A stretch of 60,893 nt of DNA from Bacteroidota bacterium. Lineage in GTDB: Bacteria; Bacteroidota; Bacteroidia; Bacteroidales; Prolixibacteraceae. The DNA lies in NCBI GenBank assembly GCA_029265715.1, contig JAJUGZ010000012.1, forward strand, positions 1 through 60,893, written 5' to 3'. Below are positions 34,025-43,028 of the stretch, piece by piece (the stretch's first letter is position 1; each line of letters starts with the position of its first letter). Position numbers and translations under genes: made by a program. The notes under the pieces were generated by a model that saw nothing but the letters and a program-made list of their open reading frames with translations, made no database searches and was not told the origin of the DNA.

Positions 34025-36025
34025 TTATTTGGCAACGTCGGGAGCAAACGATTCGTGATAATCGGTCGACAGAATTCTAAACTCGGTACGCCGGTTCAAA
34101 CCTTTGGCAATTTCCTGTTGTTCCGGAGTTAATTTGCTGATGAACTCTTCTGTCAGTTCGTCTCCTCGTTTTAACCAATCGTATTGTTTGGCAATCGCCC
34201 GTGTAATTTTTTTTGGCCAGGTTTCACCATATCCCTTTGCAACCAGTCGGTCTGCCGGAATCCCTTTGCTAATCAGATAGTCGACTACCGACTGGGCACG
34301 CTTTTGCGACAACTCGAAGTTAAACTGCTCGCTTCCGACGTGGTCGGTATGCGACATCAACTCGATCGTAATCGTCGGGTTTTGCTCCAGAAGCCGGGCA
34401 AGGCTATCCAACGAGGTTTTCGAGGCCTCAGACAATTGTGAGCTTCCAAATTCGTAATTGATGTTATCGATTTTTATCGGGGTATCGGTCGGGGTCAGAT
34501 GAAACTCGAATTTAAAATCCTTACTATCCTCGAGCCCAATTGTCGACGCACGTTCCTTGTCATTCAAAAATCCGTCCTTGAAGGCTGCAAAAACATATTC
34601 AACTCCCGGGTTCAGTTTCATCTGGAAACGTCCGCCATTGGCCCGGACTTTCATGTTTGTGCCGTCGGTTCCGATCACGCGGATCTGTGCCCCGTCAATT
34701 TTCTGGTCGGTTTCTTTGTTGTAAACCTCTCCGGAAGCCGTAAAAACTTTTGGTGGAAGATAGAACGAATAAATATCATCGAGCCTTGCCCCTTTCCGGT
34801 TCGAAGAGAAAAGCCCGCGTTCTTCATCGCCCGAGGTAAACGTAATTCCGAAATCGTCGCCAGGCGAATTAATCGGAGCTTTCATGTTTTCAACAACCCA
34901 TTTACCGTTTTCATCCTTATGGGCATGAAAAATATCAAGACCCCCGATTCCTACACGGTAATTCGACGAAAAATACAAGTCGCCATTTTTTCTGACAGTC
35001 GGGAACATTTCATCGCCTGGCGTATTGATTTCCGGCCCCAAATTTACAGGTTTCGAATAAGTTCCGCCATTTTTCTCAGCAACCCAGATGTCTTTCCCTC
35101 CTTGTCCGCCCCGCATATCTGATACAAAATACAGATGGCTGCCGTCGGGGCTCAAAGCCGGGTGGGCCACAATTATGCTGTCGCCTGCCAACTCGATTTT
35201 GACTGGTTCTGACCAATCACCCCGGGTACGCGAACACATATACAACTCGGCCCCCAGGTCTTCTGATTTGCTGTAACGGCAACGGGTAAAAACCATTTGG
35301 TCGCCGGAGCTGGTAACCGATGCGGCGCCCTCTTCGTTAAGCGTATTAATCGAAAGGCTTTCGTCCAGCAACTTAGGGGTTTCCCATTTTTGTTTTTGCA
35401 CCAGGAAGCTGGATTTAAACAAATCAGCAAAATGTTGCCCTGTTATTGCGCTTTCGCGCTTACCTGTGACATTATCCCGGGTTGAGGTAAAGATCACTTC
35501 ATTGTCGCGCGAACCAATGTAAACCGGCGAATAATCATTTGCTTTCGAGTTAAGTTCCCTGACCGGGTTTACAATATAACGGGTTGGTTTATCAAGCCAG
35601 CTGCTTACCGTTTTAGCGGCTTCCAGCCCGTTCAGCGCTTTCTGGTCTTCCGGGAAAATGTCGAGATAAGTCAGGTACCAGGTTCGGGCTTCATCATATT
35701 TTTGGGTTGCCAGTAAACAATCGGCATAGTGAAGCATGGCTTTGGGTTCGTCGAGTTTTCGTTTTATGGCATTTTTATACCAAATCGAGGCCGGGCCAAA
35801 TTCAGAAATTGCATAATAGCATTCGGCAATTTTATAGGCCATTTGCGTTTTCTCAACTCCTAATTTTTGACTTTTGTAGGCCTTCTTATATTTTTCAATT
35901 GCCTGATAATATTCTCCAATCTTAAAAGAGGTATCAGCAATGCGAAGGTTCTTCCTTGCAATACACGAGCTCAATAAAAGTATAACTGATAAAAACAAGA
36001 GACTATATCGAACGATGAACTTCAT
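34025..36025 (-). CDS. porE: PorE-like T9SS OmpA-family lipoprotein (TPR, PD40, CRD, OmpA)
   Basis: A 666-residue envelope protein with domains in the PorE order: lipobox SSC (Cys21), TPR repeats (about 25-150), PD40/WD40-like propeller strands (about 165-420, SPDGSHLYFVSDMRGGQGGKD and similar), a carboxypeptidase-regulatory-like domain (about 430-520) and a C-terminal OmpA peptidoglycan-binding domain (about 540-655, MSHTDHVGSEQFNFELSQKRA). Length and order match PorE of Porphyromonas gingivalis, which ties the type IX secretion system to peptidoglycan. Other OmpA/TPR/PD40 paralogs exist in Bacteroidota, so the exact role is not certain. A T9SS cargo gene lies about 15 kb away. Confidence 0.7.
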   Translation of the reverse strand: MKFIVRYSLLFLSVILLLSSCIARKNLRIADTSFKIGEYYQAIEKYKKAYKSQKLGVEKTQMAYKIAECYYAISEFGPASIWYKNAIKRKLDEPKAMLHYADCLLATQKYDEARTWYLTYLDIFPEDQKALNGLEAAKTVSSWLDKPTRYIVNPVRELNSKANDYSPVYIGSRDNEVIFTSTRDNVTGKRESAITGQHFADLFKSSFLVQKQKWETPKLLDESLSINTLNEEGAASVTSSGDQMVFTRCRYSKSEDLGAELYMCSRTRGDWSEPVKIELAGDSIIVAHPALSPDGSHLYFVSDMRGGQGGKDIWVAEKNGGTYSKPVNLGPEINTPGDEMFPTVRKNGDLYFSSNYRVGIGGLDIFHAHKDENGKWVVENMKAPINSPGDDFGITFTSGDEERGLFSSNRKGARLDDIYSFYLPPKVFTASGEVYNKETDQKIDGAQIRVIGTDGTNMKVRANGGRFQMKLNPGVEYVFAAFKDGFLNDKERASTIGLEDSKDFKFEFHLTPTDTPIKIDNINYEFGSSQLSEASKTSLDSLARLLEQNPTITIELMSHTDHVGSEQFNFELSQKRAQSVVDYLISKGIPADRLVAKGYGETWPKKITRAIAKQYDWLKRGDELTEEFISKLTPEQQEIAKGLNRRTEFRILSTDYHESFAPDVAK

Positions 36026-36170
36026 TTTCTTTTACAATTAAGCAGTAAAAATAACCAAAAAAGTATATGCTTACATGTAATGTAAAATAAAATGCGTTGA
36101 CCCAGCCTCGCTCAAGATCTGGTTTTCAATAAAACGTTAGGTGTTGGCCTGAATATTCTTTGGGCCTTTG

Positions 36171-36425
36171 TCAGATCGGGCTCACGTTGAGTAACATTTG
36201 ATACCATGTTAATATTTGCATGAGTTCTTCGGCTTGTTCAGCTTCCTGACATTTCAGCAGGAGTTTACAGTACGAATCTTCAAATTCGTCGTGGGTGAAG
36301 TGGTAGCCGTTTGAAACGAGAAGGCTCTGAACTGCTTCGGCGTTTTTCAAGCGGTAAATCGATCTTCGGAAGTCACGGTTGGTCCGCATTTCCCGGATGA
36401 AATTTAAGGAATCTTGCATGGGCAT
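36171..36425 (-). CDS. Nif11-like domain protein
   Basis: The 84-residue protein matches the Nif11 domain pattern: an N-terminal helix (DSLNFIREMRTNRDFRRSI), a second (NAEAVQSLLVSNGYHFTHDEF) and a C-terminal helix (EELMQILTWYQML). Nif11 proteins occur with nitrogen-fixation genes and as leaders of RiPP precursors. There is no GG or GA cleavage site and no core-like tail, so this looks like a stand-alone Nif11 protein. It follows the NifX-like gene by 22 bases and is probably co-transcribed. Function is unknown. Confidence 0.7.
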   Translation of the reverse strand: MPMQDSLNFIREMRTNRDFRRSIYRLKNAEAVQSLLVSNGYHFTHDEFEDSYCKLLLKCQEAEQAEELMQILTWYQMLLNVSPI

Positions 36426-36447
36426 AACGAATAGCTTTAATGTTGAA

Positions 36448-36870
36448 TTACTTATTTTGGGCTGAGGTTGGGCAGGTTGTTGTGCTGCAACTGCTGCAAG
36501 ATGATAAGCTGCAGCTTTTACTTAACTCAACCTCGTTGAGCGGAAAATGATTCAATTCGCGTTTTTTGAATCGTTCGATGTTTTCGCTGACCAGTTTTCC
36601 CGCTGCTTTAAATACCTCGATGGCGTTGTCGGCCAGTATTTTGTAAGCCATGGGCCTGATGTTTGGGCTTATGACGGCAGTTATGCGGGTTTCTTCCTTG
36701 CTTTTTCTGAAGTCGGGCCCGAAATCTTCAATCAACTCATTTTTGCTTACAATCTGCGAATGGTCGTTGGTTAAATCATGGATACAATAAAAATTAGCCT
36801 TGTAAAAATCGTCAGACATTATATTGGCAAGCCTGGCATGGCTCCCTATAACTGGTAAACATAACTTCAT
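36448..36870 (-). CDS. NifX/NifB-like iron-molybdenum-cofactor-binding domain protein with Cys-rich tail
   Basis: The 140-residue protein has the fold of the NifX/NafY/NifB-C-terminal family (KLCLPVIGSHARLANIMSDDF, AVISPNIRPMAYKILADNAIEVFKA), which bind Fe-S or FeMo-co precursors. It ends in an unusual Cys-rich tail (residues about 119-134) with spacing Cx4Cx2Cx4C, suitable for a metal or Fe-S cluster. The usual GxxP/GG site of NifX is not obvious. A Nif11-like gene follows directly. No nitrogenase genes occur in the window. Confidence 0.7.
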   Translation of the reverse strand: MKLCLPVIGSHARLANIMSDDFYKANFYCIHDLTNDHSQIVSKNELIEDFGPDFRKSKEETRITAVISPNIRPMAYKILADNAIEVFKAAGKLVSENIERFKKRELNHFPLNEVELSKSCSLSSCSSCSTTTCPTSAQNK

Positions 36871-37271
36871 TTTGAAAAATTTAACTTACAACGTTGTTTT
36901 TTACATATCCGCCTGCATGTACAGGGAAAAGCGAGGCTGCCCTGAAATGAAAAATTCATGCTTTGCCTTAGGATCCTTTCTTTTCTGTTAAATTTTCAAA
37001 TGGCATGCCTGGATAGCATATTGATTGAAAATGAGGTAGGTATTGGTTTTGTGCTTTCGTATTTCCTACAATAATGTTGGACCAAGTTACTATGTTGTCG
37101 GATTGAGAAGGTCGGAAAATTTGTTTCCAGAGGGGAAGTATCCGTTCTCAAATTTGAAAATCCGATTGTTTTCAGGGCTTCAAAATGTGATATTTGGGCC
37201 TGTTCCGCAAATATTTTTGTTCGAAAACTTACAAAATCCTGTTCATTAGGTTTTTTGAACCAAAATAAAGC
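36871..37271. other. intergenic region with no recognised gene
   Basis: About 400 bases between the divergent NifX-like and RRM genes. I see no coding region, repeat or structured RNA here other than the promoter of the RRM gene that begins at its right end. Confidence 0.6.
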
Positions 37272-37279
37272 TACATTTG
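37272..37279 (+). promoter_or_regulatory. candidate -7 element of the RRM gene
   Basis: TACATTTG fits TAnnTTTG, 34 bases before the ATG at 37314, giving a leader of about 27 bases. Confidence 0.5.
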
Positions 37280-37313
37280 AGAAATAATTTACCCATTAAT
37301 TAACGAGTTTTTT

Positions 37314-37739
37314 ATGAACATTTTTGTTGGTAGTCTTTCTTTCAAAATTGAGGAAAGTCAGTTACAGGAAATTTTTGAAGCATACGGTGAAGTTAGTTCC
37401 GTAAAAATTATCATCGACAAAATTTCCGGAAGAAGCAAAGGATTTGGGTTTGTTGAAATGCCCAATGAAGACGAAGCTAAAAAAGCCATTGCAGAATTAA
37501 ACAATGCTGAAGTTGAAGGTCGCGCGATCGTTGTAAATCAGGCCGAAGAAAAGAAACGTGAACCTCGTCAGGGAGGTTTCCGCGGCGGCAACAGCGGTGG
37601 CGGTTACAATAAAGGCGGTTTTGACAAAGGTGGTTTTAACAAAGGTGGCTTCAACAGAGGCGGCGGGGGCTTCAATAAAGGCGGTTTCAATCGCGGAGGC
37701 GATAACCGTGGCGGAGGCAATCGCAGATCTGACTATTAG
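37314..37739 (+). CDS. RNA-binding protein with RRM and glycine-rich C-terminus
   Basis: The 141-residue protein has one RRM (residues 1-78) with RNP2 IFVGSL (3-8) and RNP1 KGFGFVEM (42-49), followed by a Gly/Asn/Phe/Arg-rich tail from about 85 built of GGFNKGGFN/GGFNRGG units. RRM proteins of this kind are abundant in Bacteroidota and cyanobacteria, and RGG-like tails bind RNA. It likely acts in post-transcriptional control or cold adaptation. It has its own -7 element and a following terminator. Confidence 0.92.
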   Translation: MNIFVGSLSFKIEESQLQEIFEAYGEVSSVKIIIDKISGRSKGFGFVEMPNEDEAKKAIAELNNAEVEGRAIVVNQAEEKKREPRQGGFRGGNSGGGYNKGGFDKGGFNKGGFNRGGGGFNKGGFNRGGDNRGGGNRRSDY

Positions 37740-37797
37740 TCATTACCGTTTCTCAGAACGTATTTGATTGCATGGGGGTTCCCTGATGCAGATTTAA

Positions 37798-37849
37798 AAC
37801 AAAAGCTGGAAATGCTCATTTTTTGAATTGGCATTTTCAGCTTTTTGTT
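37798..37849 (+). terminator. rho-independent terminator of the RRM gene
   Basis: The arms AACAAAAGCTGGAAATGC and GCATTTTCAGCTTTTTGTT pair almost fully over a 15-base loop; the 3' arm contains the T-run. Confidence 0.75.
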
Positions 37850-37962
37850 TCTATTATGCTGATTAACAGTAGTTGCTGTTGCCTTCCCAGAATTTTCAGT
37901 TCCTGAAAATCGTCAGCCCTTCGAATTTTCGTATTTTTAAATAATCATTTTTAAACCGACCT

Positions 37963-38889
37963 ATGATTTACGATTCGAAGTCATTCCAGCAAGGGTTAAT
38001 CGATGATCCGGAATTGCACCAGAAAATTATTGATGCATTACCAATTCCGATCTTTTATCGCGATTTGAATGGCGTTTACAAAGCCTGTAATATTGCTCAG
38101 GAGAAATTTATCGGGAAACCGAAAGCCCAGATCATCGGGAAAACAGTTTTTGATTTTCAGCCTTACGAGATTGCTGAGATTTATGCCAAGCGAGACAAGG
38201 AGTTGCTCGATAGTCCGGGTGACCAGATTTATGAAGCCAAATTTAAAGATGCAAACGGAACCCTGAGAGATGTTGTTTTTAATAAAGCGGTTGTACGCGA
38301 CAATAAAGGGGATATTATCGGGGTTGTCGGGTCGATTTTCGATATCACCGAGCGGAAAAAAGCGGAGCGGAAACTTGAAAAGGCCCGCGAAGCGTCGGTT
38401 ATCGCATCGGCCATGATGCACAAAATCAGAGCCGGGATTGTGATTGTTGACAGCGACATGAAAGTTGTTGACTCGAACGAAGGTTTTGCCCGTATGTTTG
38501 GCGAAGAGCTTGTTGAACTGTTCGAAACAATTCCTGGGTTACATGGCGCCGATCTGAAAGAAATGGTGCCCGAGGTCATTTACAAGATGTTCGATTCGTT
38601 GATGACATCGGGCGAAAACATGTTGGAACGTGATCTGAAGATTCAAAACAAGTTGCTTCATGTTTCTGTCATCACGATATATAAAAACCGGGTGGTTGGT
38701 GCCCTGATCCGTGACATGTCGGCGCCAGCCCTGGTGCGAGAAGAAATTATCAGCAGGGCGCAGCGCGTAAATAAACAAAACCTGGAAACCGTTCAGAAGA
38801 TTGCTTTTTTGTTGGGCGAAAACGCTTCGCTGACCGAAGAGATGCTGAATTCTATCATCGAGTCGTATAAATACGGAGAAGAAGAATAA
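37963..38889 (+). CDS. tandem PAS-domain signalling protein
   Basis: The 308-residue cytosolic protein has a first PAS domain (about 22-135, ending VVGSIFDITERKKAERKLEKA), a coiled linker, and a second PAS-like domain (about 147-245), then a helical tail. No kinase, cyclase or DNA-binding part is present. It is followed at one base by a SpoIIE-type phosphatase. In Clostridia and other fermenters similar PAS plus PP2C pairs accompany [FeFe]-hydrogenase genes, which are absent in this window. It probably senses redox state or a ligand and controls the phosphatase. Confidence 0.85.
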   Translation: MIYDSKSFQQGLIDDPELHQKIIDALPIPIFYRDLNGVYKACNIAQEKFIGKPKAQIIGKTVFDFQPYEIAEIYAKRDKELLDSPGDQIYEAKFKDANGTLRDVVFNKAVVRDNKGDIIGVVGSIFDITERKKAERKLEKAREASVIASAMMHKIRAGIVIVDSDMKVVDSNEGFARMFGEELVELFETIPGLHGADLKEMVPEVIYKMFDSLMTSGENMLERDLKIQNKLLHVSVITIYKNRVVGALIRDMSAPALVREEIISRAQRVNKQNLETVQKIAFLLGENASLTEEMLNSIIESYKYGEEE

Positions 38890-38890
38890 T

Positions 38891-40072
38891 ATGGCCGATT
38901 ACCACATTGAAATTGAGATGCAGCAGCTTAGGCCTAAAGGGCAGGTTGTGTGTGGCGATGTGTTCCATTCGCGTCAGATCAAAGAAGAGAGGAGGACTAT
39001 CGTGGTTCTTTCGGATGGCATCGGGCATGGCATAAAAGCCAATGTTCTTGCAACGCTGACTGCATCGATGGCTTTGAATTATACCTCTTTTCATACCAAG
39101 CCCGATGTGGCGGCCAATATTTTTATGCGGGCCTTGCCGAAAAGCAGCGAAGGAAAAGAAAGTTATGCCACCTTTACCATCATCGAAATGGAGGAAGGCG
39201 GGATGGTCCGTATAATCAACTACGACAATCCTCCAACCATCATTCTCCGAAAAGGGCAGGTTTATTATCCAAAAGAATTTCAGATCAGCATCCGGGGCGA
39301 AGAGAATGCAGGGAAGATTCTCCGGATACGCGAATTTCTTCCGATGCTCGAAGACCGGATTATTTTTATGACCGACGGGATTGTGCAATCGGGCTTGGGG
39401 AGCAGTCGTTATCCGCTGGGCTGGGGGCTCGACAACATTAAGGCATTTGTGGAGAACCAGATTAGCCGCGATCCGGAAATTTCTTCGTTGAAATTGATCC
39501 GGAAGATTATTAATCAGGCTTCGATGAACGATTTGTTCGATATCCGCGATGATGCCAGTTGCGGAATGATTTATTTTCGTCAGCCCCGCGAGTTGATGCT
39601 GATAACCGGGCCTCCGTTTTATAAGATCAAAGACCTCGATTTTGTTCGGCATATTCAGGAATTCGACGGGAAAAAAATCATTTGTGGAGGTACTACGGCC
39701 GAAATTATTGCCCGCGAACTAAACATCGAGGTTACGATTCAGCACCGTTTTGCAGATGCTACCATTCCGCCCGTTGCCAAAATGGAAGGGTTTGAGATGG
39801 TTACCGAAGGCGTTTTGACCTTGGGACGGGTGGAAGAAATATTAGAGACCTACACCAACGAAGTGAGGCTGAATGACAGTCCGCCGGAAGAGGTGGTTAA
39901 AATTTTACTGCAGCACGATATTATCCGGATTCTGGTTGGTACGCGAATCAATTGGGCACATCAAGATCCCGAACAGCCGGTTGAGTTGGAAATCAGGAAA
40001 TTTGTTGTAAAACGGATTGTCAAATTGCTGGAAGAAAAATTCTTCAAGAAAGTGACGGTTGAATTTATTTGA
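38891..40072 (+). CDS. SpoIIE-family protein phosphatase with extra C-terminal domain
   Basis: The N-terminal part (about 15-205) has PP2C/SpoIIE metal-binding signatures: CGDVFHSRQI, VVLSDGIGHGIKA, FMTDGIVQSG, and DDASCGMIYF. Such enzymes dephosphorylate Ser/Thr of anti-sigma-antagonists or other partners. Residues about 215-393 form a further conserved part (FDGKKIICGGTTAEIIARELN) which I do not recognise; it matches the extended phosphatases encoded near hydrogenase genes. It starts one base after the PAS gene stop, so both are made as a unit. Confidence 0.85.
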   Translation: MADYHIEIEMQQLRPKGQVVCGDVFHSRQIKEERRTIVVLSDGIGHGIKANVLATLTASMALNYTSFHTKPDVAANIFMRALPKSSEGKESYATFTIIEMEEGGMVRIINYDNPPTIILRKGQVYYPKEFQISIRGEENAGKILRIREFLPMLEDRIIFMTDGIVQSGLGSSRYPLGWGLDNIKAFVENQISRDPEISSLKLIRKIINQASMNDLFDIRDDASCGMIYFRQPRELMLITGPPFYKIKDLDFVRHIQEFDGKKIICGGTTAEIIARELNIEVTIQHRFADATIPPVAKMEGFEMVTEGVLTLGRVEEILETYTNEVRLNDSPPEEVVKILLQHDIIRILVGTRINWAHQDPEQPVELEIRKFVVKRIVKLLEEKFFKKVTVEFI

Positions 40073-40095
40073 TTATCAGTAAAATTTGAAAATAA

Positions 40096-40124
40096 AAAAG
40101 CTGCACCGGTTGGATGCAGCTTTT
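40096..40124. terminator. bidirectional terminator between the phosphatase and GSII genes
   Basis: AAAAGCTGCA pairs with TGCAGCTTTT over a 9-base loop. The minus-strand side is followed by six T, so it ends the GSII gene and probably the phosphatase transcript too. Confidence 0.8.
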
Positions 40125-40146
40125 CGTATGTTTATACTTTGTTGTA

Positions 40147-41157
40147 TTATTTAATGCCATGAACAGTAGAAATAATACGGGCAGCAACTTTGTATGGGTC
40201 GGCGTTAGAAGCCGGACGACGATCTTCCAACCAGCCTTTCCAGCCTTTTTCGACAGTAGCAACCGGGATACGGATTGAAGCACCACGGTTAGATACGCCA
40301 AAGCTGAAATCGTTGATTGAAGCTGTTTCGTGTTTGCCAGTCAAACGTTGATCGTTGTAAGCGCCGTAAACAGCAATGTGTTCTTTAACAACCGGACGGA
40401 AAGCTTCACAAATTTTTTCGTAAACTTCTTTCGAACCACAAGTTCTTAAAACCGAGTTCGAGAAGTTTGCGTGCATACCCGACCCGTTCCAGTCGACATG
40501 TTTGCCCAGCGGTTTCGGGTGAAGTTCGATCACCAAACCATATTTTTCAGCTGTTCTTTCGAGCAGGTAACGGGCTACCCAGATTTGGTCGCCGGCAGCG
40601 CGGGCGCCTTTTGCAAAAATCTGGTATTCCCATTGTCCGGTAGCCACTTCGGCGTTGATCCCTTCAACGTTCAAGCCAGCATCAAGGCAAAGGTCAAGGT
40701 GTTCTTCAACGATGTCGCGTCCGAAGATTTTTGCGCCGCCTACACCGCAATAGTAAGGGCCTTGTGGAGCCGGGTAGCCGTTTTTCGGGAACCCGATCGG
40801 CAGGTTTGTTTCAGGATCGTAAATAAAATATTCTTGTTCGAAACCAAACCAGAAGTCTTCATCTTCATCAAGGATCGTCGCACGGGCATTGGTAGCATGT
40901 GGCGTATGGTCTGCATTTAAAACCTCAGTCATAACTAAGTAGCCGTTTTTGCGGGCAGGGTCAGGGAAAATAGCAACCGGTTTTAATAAACAGTCGGAAG
41001 AACCGCCAGGGGCCTGATTGGTTGAAGATCCGTCGAACGACCACATAGGGCAATCTTCCAATTTTCCGCTAAAATCTTCTACAATTTTTGTTTTACTTCT
41101 CAAACCTTGTGTTGGCTCAGAACCATCCAGCCAGATGTACTCAAGTTTAGCTTTCAT
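40147..41157 (-). CDS. glnII: glutamine synthetase, type II (eukaryote-like)
   Basis: The 336-residue enzyme makes glutamine from glutamate, ammonia and ATP. The short length and motifs (DGSSTNQAPGGSSDCLLKP, FGFEQEYFIYDP, NAEVATGQWEYQI, KPLGKHVDWNGSGMHANFSN, NRGASIRIP, EDRRPASNADPY) are those of the decameric GSII class of eukaryotes and some bacteria. The upstream frame to 41184 adds nine residues without similarity; I used ATG 41157. It is monocistronic, with a -7-like box about 50 bases upstream. Two other GS-family genes lie within 5 kb. Confidence 0.95.
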   Translation of the reverse strand: MKAKLEYIWLDGSEPTQGLRSKTKIVEDFSGKLEDCPMWSFDGSSTNQAPGGSSDCLLKPVAIFPDPARKNGYLVMTEVLNADHTPHATNARATILDEDEDFWFGFEQEYFIYDPETNLPIGFPKNGYPAPQGPYYCGVGGAKIFGRDIVEEHLDLCLDAGLNVEGINAEVATGQWEYQIFAKGARAAGDQIWVARYLLERTAEKYGLVIELHPKPLGKHVDWNGSGMHANFSNSVLRTCGSKEVYEKICEAFRPVVKEHIAVYGAYNDQRLTGKHETASINDFSFGVSNRGASIRIPVATVEKGWKGWLEDRRPASNADPYKVAARIISTVHGIK

Positions 41158-41207
41158 GATGTTACTTTTTATAAGATGAAACAATATTTTTCTTCAGATT
41201 TTGCTGA

Positions 41208-41215
41208 CAAATTTA
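41208..41215 (-). promoter_or_regulatory. candidate -7 element of the GSII gene
   Basis: TAAATTTG on the minus strand fits TAnnTTTG about 50 bases before the GSII start. No -33 box is clear. The remainder of 41216-41483 shows no gene. Confidence 0.4.
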
Positions 41216-41483
41216 GAAAATAAAAGCTAATACCGACAGGTTTTTATTTCAAATTGAAAGACTTTGTGTGAATAAATATTAAAAATGTAACAAATATCGC
41301 AATCTGGCTGACTATATCTATTAAATAGATAGAGATATGACGCTAAATGCCAAATGGTGTATTTTGTCTGTATTGCCTTTAAATCCGATATAAAAGTATA
41401 AGAAAGATAGAATGCCCCGGTGTATAGTTGGGGTTTTCTGGTTTTCGTTAATAATTTATTAATTTTTGTACCTAAAATTATTA

Positions 41484-41529
41484 GGGGGTATTCTGAAAAT
41501 ATTTTCTATTTTCAAGAATACCCCCTTTT
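41484..41529. terminator. long hairpin after the DEAD-box helicase gene
   Basis: GGGGGTATTCT-GAAAAT pairs with ATTTTC-A-AGAATACCCCC over 8 bases, 17 bp with one bulge. It lies 22 bases after the helicase stop, and the plus-strand side has four T. It is probably the helicase terminator. Confidence 0.7.
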
Positions 41530-41550
41530 CCCTTTGTGGGTTGTGTGTTT

Positions 41551-42777
41551 TTATTTCTTTCGTGACTTTTTTTTATTCTTTTCTTCGTCTTTTAGCAGTT
41601 TTCTCCAATCGGCCTGATTTGCTGACGAAAAGTCAATTGTTTCATCGTACGATTCCTTTTCGATTTCCAGAATTTTCACCGGATAACCTAAGTATTCTTC
41701 AATTTGAGCTAAAACTGGTTTTTCTTCCTCGCTGCAAAACGAGATGGCAATTCCCCGCTTGGTGCCCCGCCCGGTTCGGCCAACCCGGTGTACGTAATTT
41801 TCATCTTTATCGGGCATGTCGTAGTTGACTACAAATTCAACATCCGGAATGTCTATTCCCCTGGCAGTCACATCTGTTGCAATTAGCAGCTTAACTTCTC
41901 CGTTCCGAAAAGCATTTAAAACGTTGAACCGGTCGCTTTGGTCTTTATCACCATGGAGTGTCATGCATTTGATCCCAACGCGCTCCATGGCATTTTTGAC
42001 CCGCTCGGCCCGTACTTTTGTGCGGACAAACACCAGGATCTTCGTGTCTTTGTTTTCATTCACCAGCCGTTCAAGGAAAAAACGCTTGTCGTCCATTTTT
42101 ATAAATGCCACAGAATGGTCGACATTTTTTGAGACGGGGTTTTTAGGCGAAATCTGTATCCGGATCGGTTTGTGTACAAGTGAGTAGGCCAATTCTTTTA
42201 TTTTTTCGTCGATGGTGGCCGAAAAAAAGAGGGTTTGCCGGCGTTTAGGCAAAAATTTGATTAAGTCGCGGATGTCTTTAATAAATCCCAGGTCGAGCAT
42301 GTGGTCGGCTTCGTCCAAGATTACGATCTGAATCTGGTCCAGGTGTAAATGTCCCTGGCTTACCAAGTCGAACATGCGGCCGGGGGTCGCAATCAAAACA
42401 TCAATTCCCTTTTCCAGACGGGCAATTTGCGGGTCCTGTTCAACGCCGCCAAAAACACAGAACGTTTTGACTCTGGAATGTTTCCCGATGGTATTAAAAA
42501 CATCGGCAATTTGGAGGGCCAGTTCGCGGGTTGGGACCATAACGATGCATTTGATCCCTTCGCTTCGTGTGCTTTTTTTCTGATGATGGATCATGTCGAT
42601 TACCGGAATCGCAAAAGCCGCAGTTTTGCCTGTTCCTGTCTGGGCGATAGCCAGCACATCCTCTCCATTCAGAATGTGAGGTATTGATTTAAACTGGATG
42701 TCGGTTGGTTTCTTAAATCCAAGGAGTGCCAGGTTTCTTTTTATTTCCGGAGATATTCGGTAGTCTTCAAATTTCAT
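41551..42777 (-). CDS. DEAD-box ATP-dependent RNA helicase (RhlE-like)
   Basis: The 408-residue protein has all core helicase motifs: Q motif (GFKKPTDIQ), AQTGTGKT, PTRELA, TPGR, DEAD, SAT, VFVRT, TARGID and HRVGRTGR. A short Lys-rich tail follows. RhlE-type helicases unwind short RNA duplexes in ribosome assembly and mRNA decay. It is single and lies between two glutamine-synthetase genes with no evident functional tie. The gap 42778-43028 has a weak hairpin near 42940-42985 that may end the GSIII transcript. Confidence 0.93.
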   Translation of the reverse strand: MKFEDYRISPEIKRNLALLGFKKPTDIQFKSIPHILNGEDVLAIAQTGTGKTAAFAIPVIDMIHHQKKSTRSEGIKCIVMVPTRELALQIADVFNTIGKHSRVKTFCVFGGVEQDPQIARLEKGIDVLIATPGRMFDLVSQGHLHLDQIQIVILDEADHMLDLGFIKDIRDLIKFLPKRRQTLFFSATIDEKIKELAYSLVHKPIRIQISPKNPVSKNVDHSVAFIKMDDKRFFLERLVNENKDTKILVFVRTKVRAERVKNAMERVGIKCMTLHGDKDQSDRFNVLNAFRNGEVKLLIATDVTARGIDIPDVEFVVNYDMPDKDENYVHRVGRTGRGTKRGIAISFCSEEEKPVLAQIEEYLGYPVKILEIEKESYDETIDFSSANQADWRKLLKDEEKNKKKSRKK

Positions 42778-43028
42778 GGTCGGATGATTGAATCAATGTT
42801 GTTATTGAGCTAAATCCTGATTCTAAAAACGAATGTTGGGTTATTTCTGCGAAAAATAACCATTTTCTCCGACATAGCAGATTGAGGGCATGAGAAAGGC
42901 AGAGGTGCCCGGCCGAATATTCTGTTGTGCAGGTCTGATCGGGGAAAAAGAAAGGTGCCTTGGAGAAAGACACCCTCTTTCAGGATTTTTTGATCGTTCT
43001 TGTTTTTGAATCGAATTTCTTTGGTTCG

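Noticed and set aside
36171-36425. Nif11 protein as a RiPP precursor
   Set aside because: No GG/GA cleavage site or core-like tail, and no maturation enzyme nearby.
41484-41529. Long GGGGGTATTCT palindrome as a possible mobile-element end or regulatory RNA
   Set aside because: Best explained as the terminator of the DEAD-box helicase gene 22 bases away.
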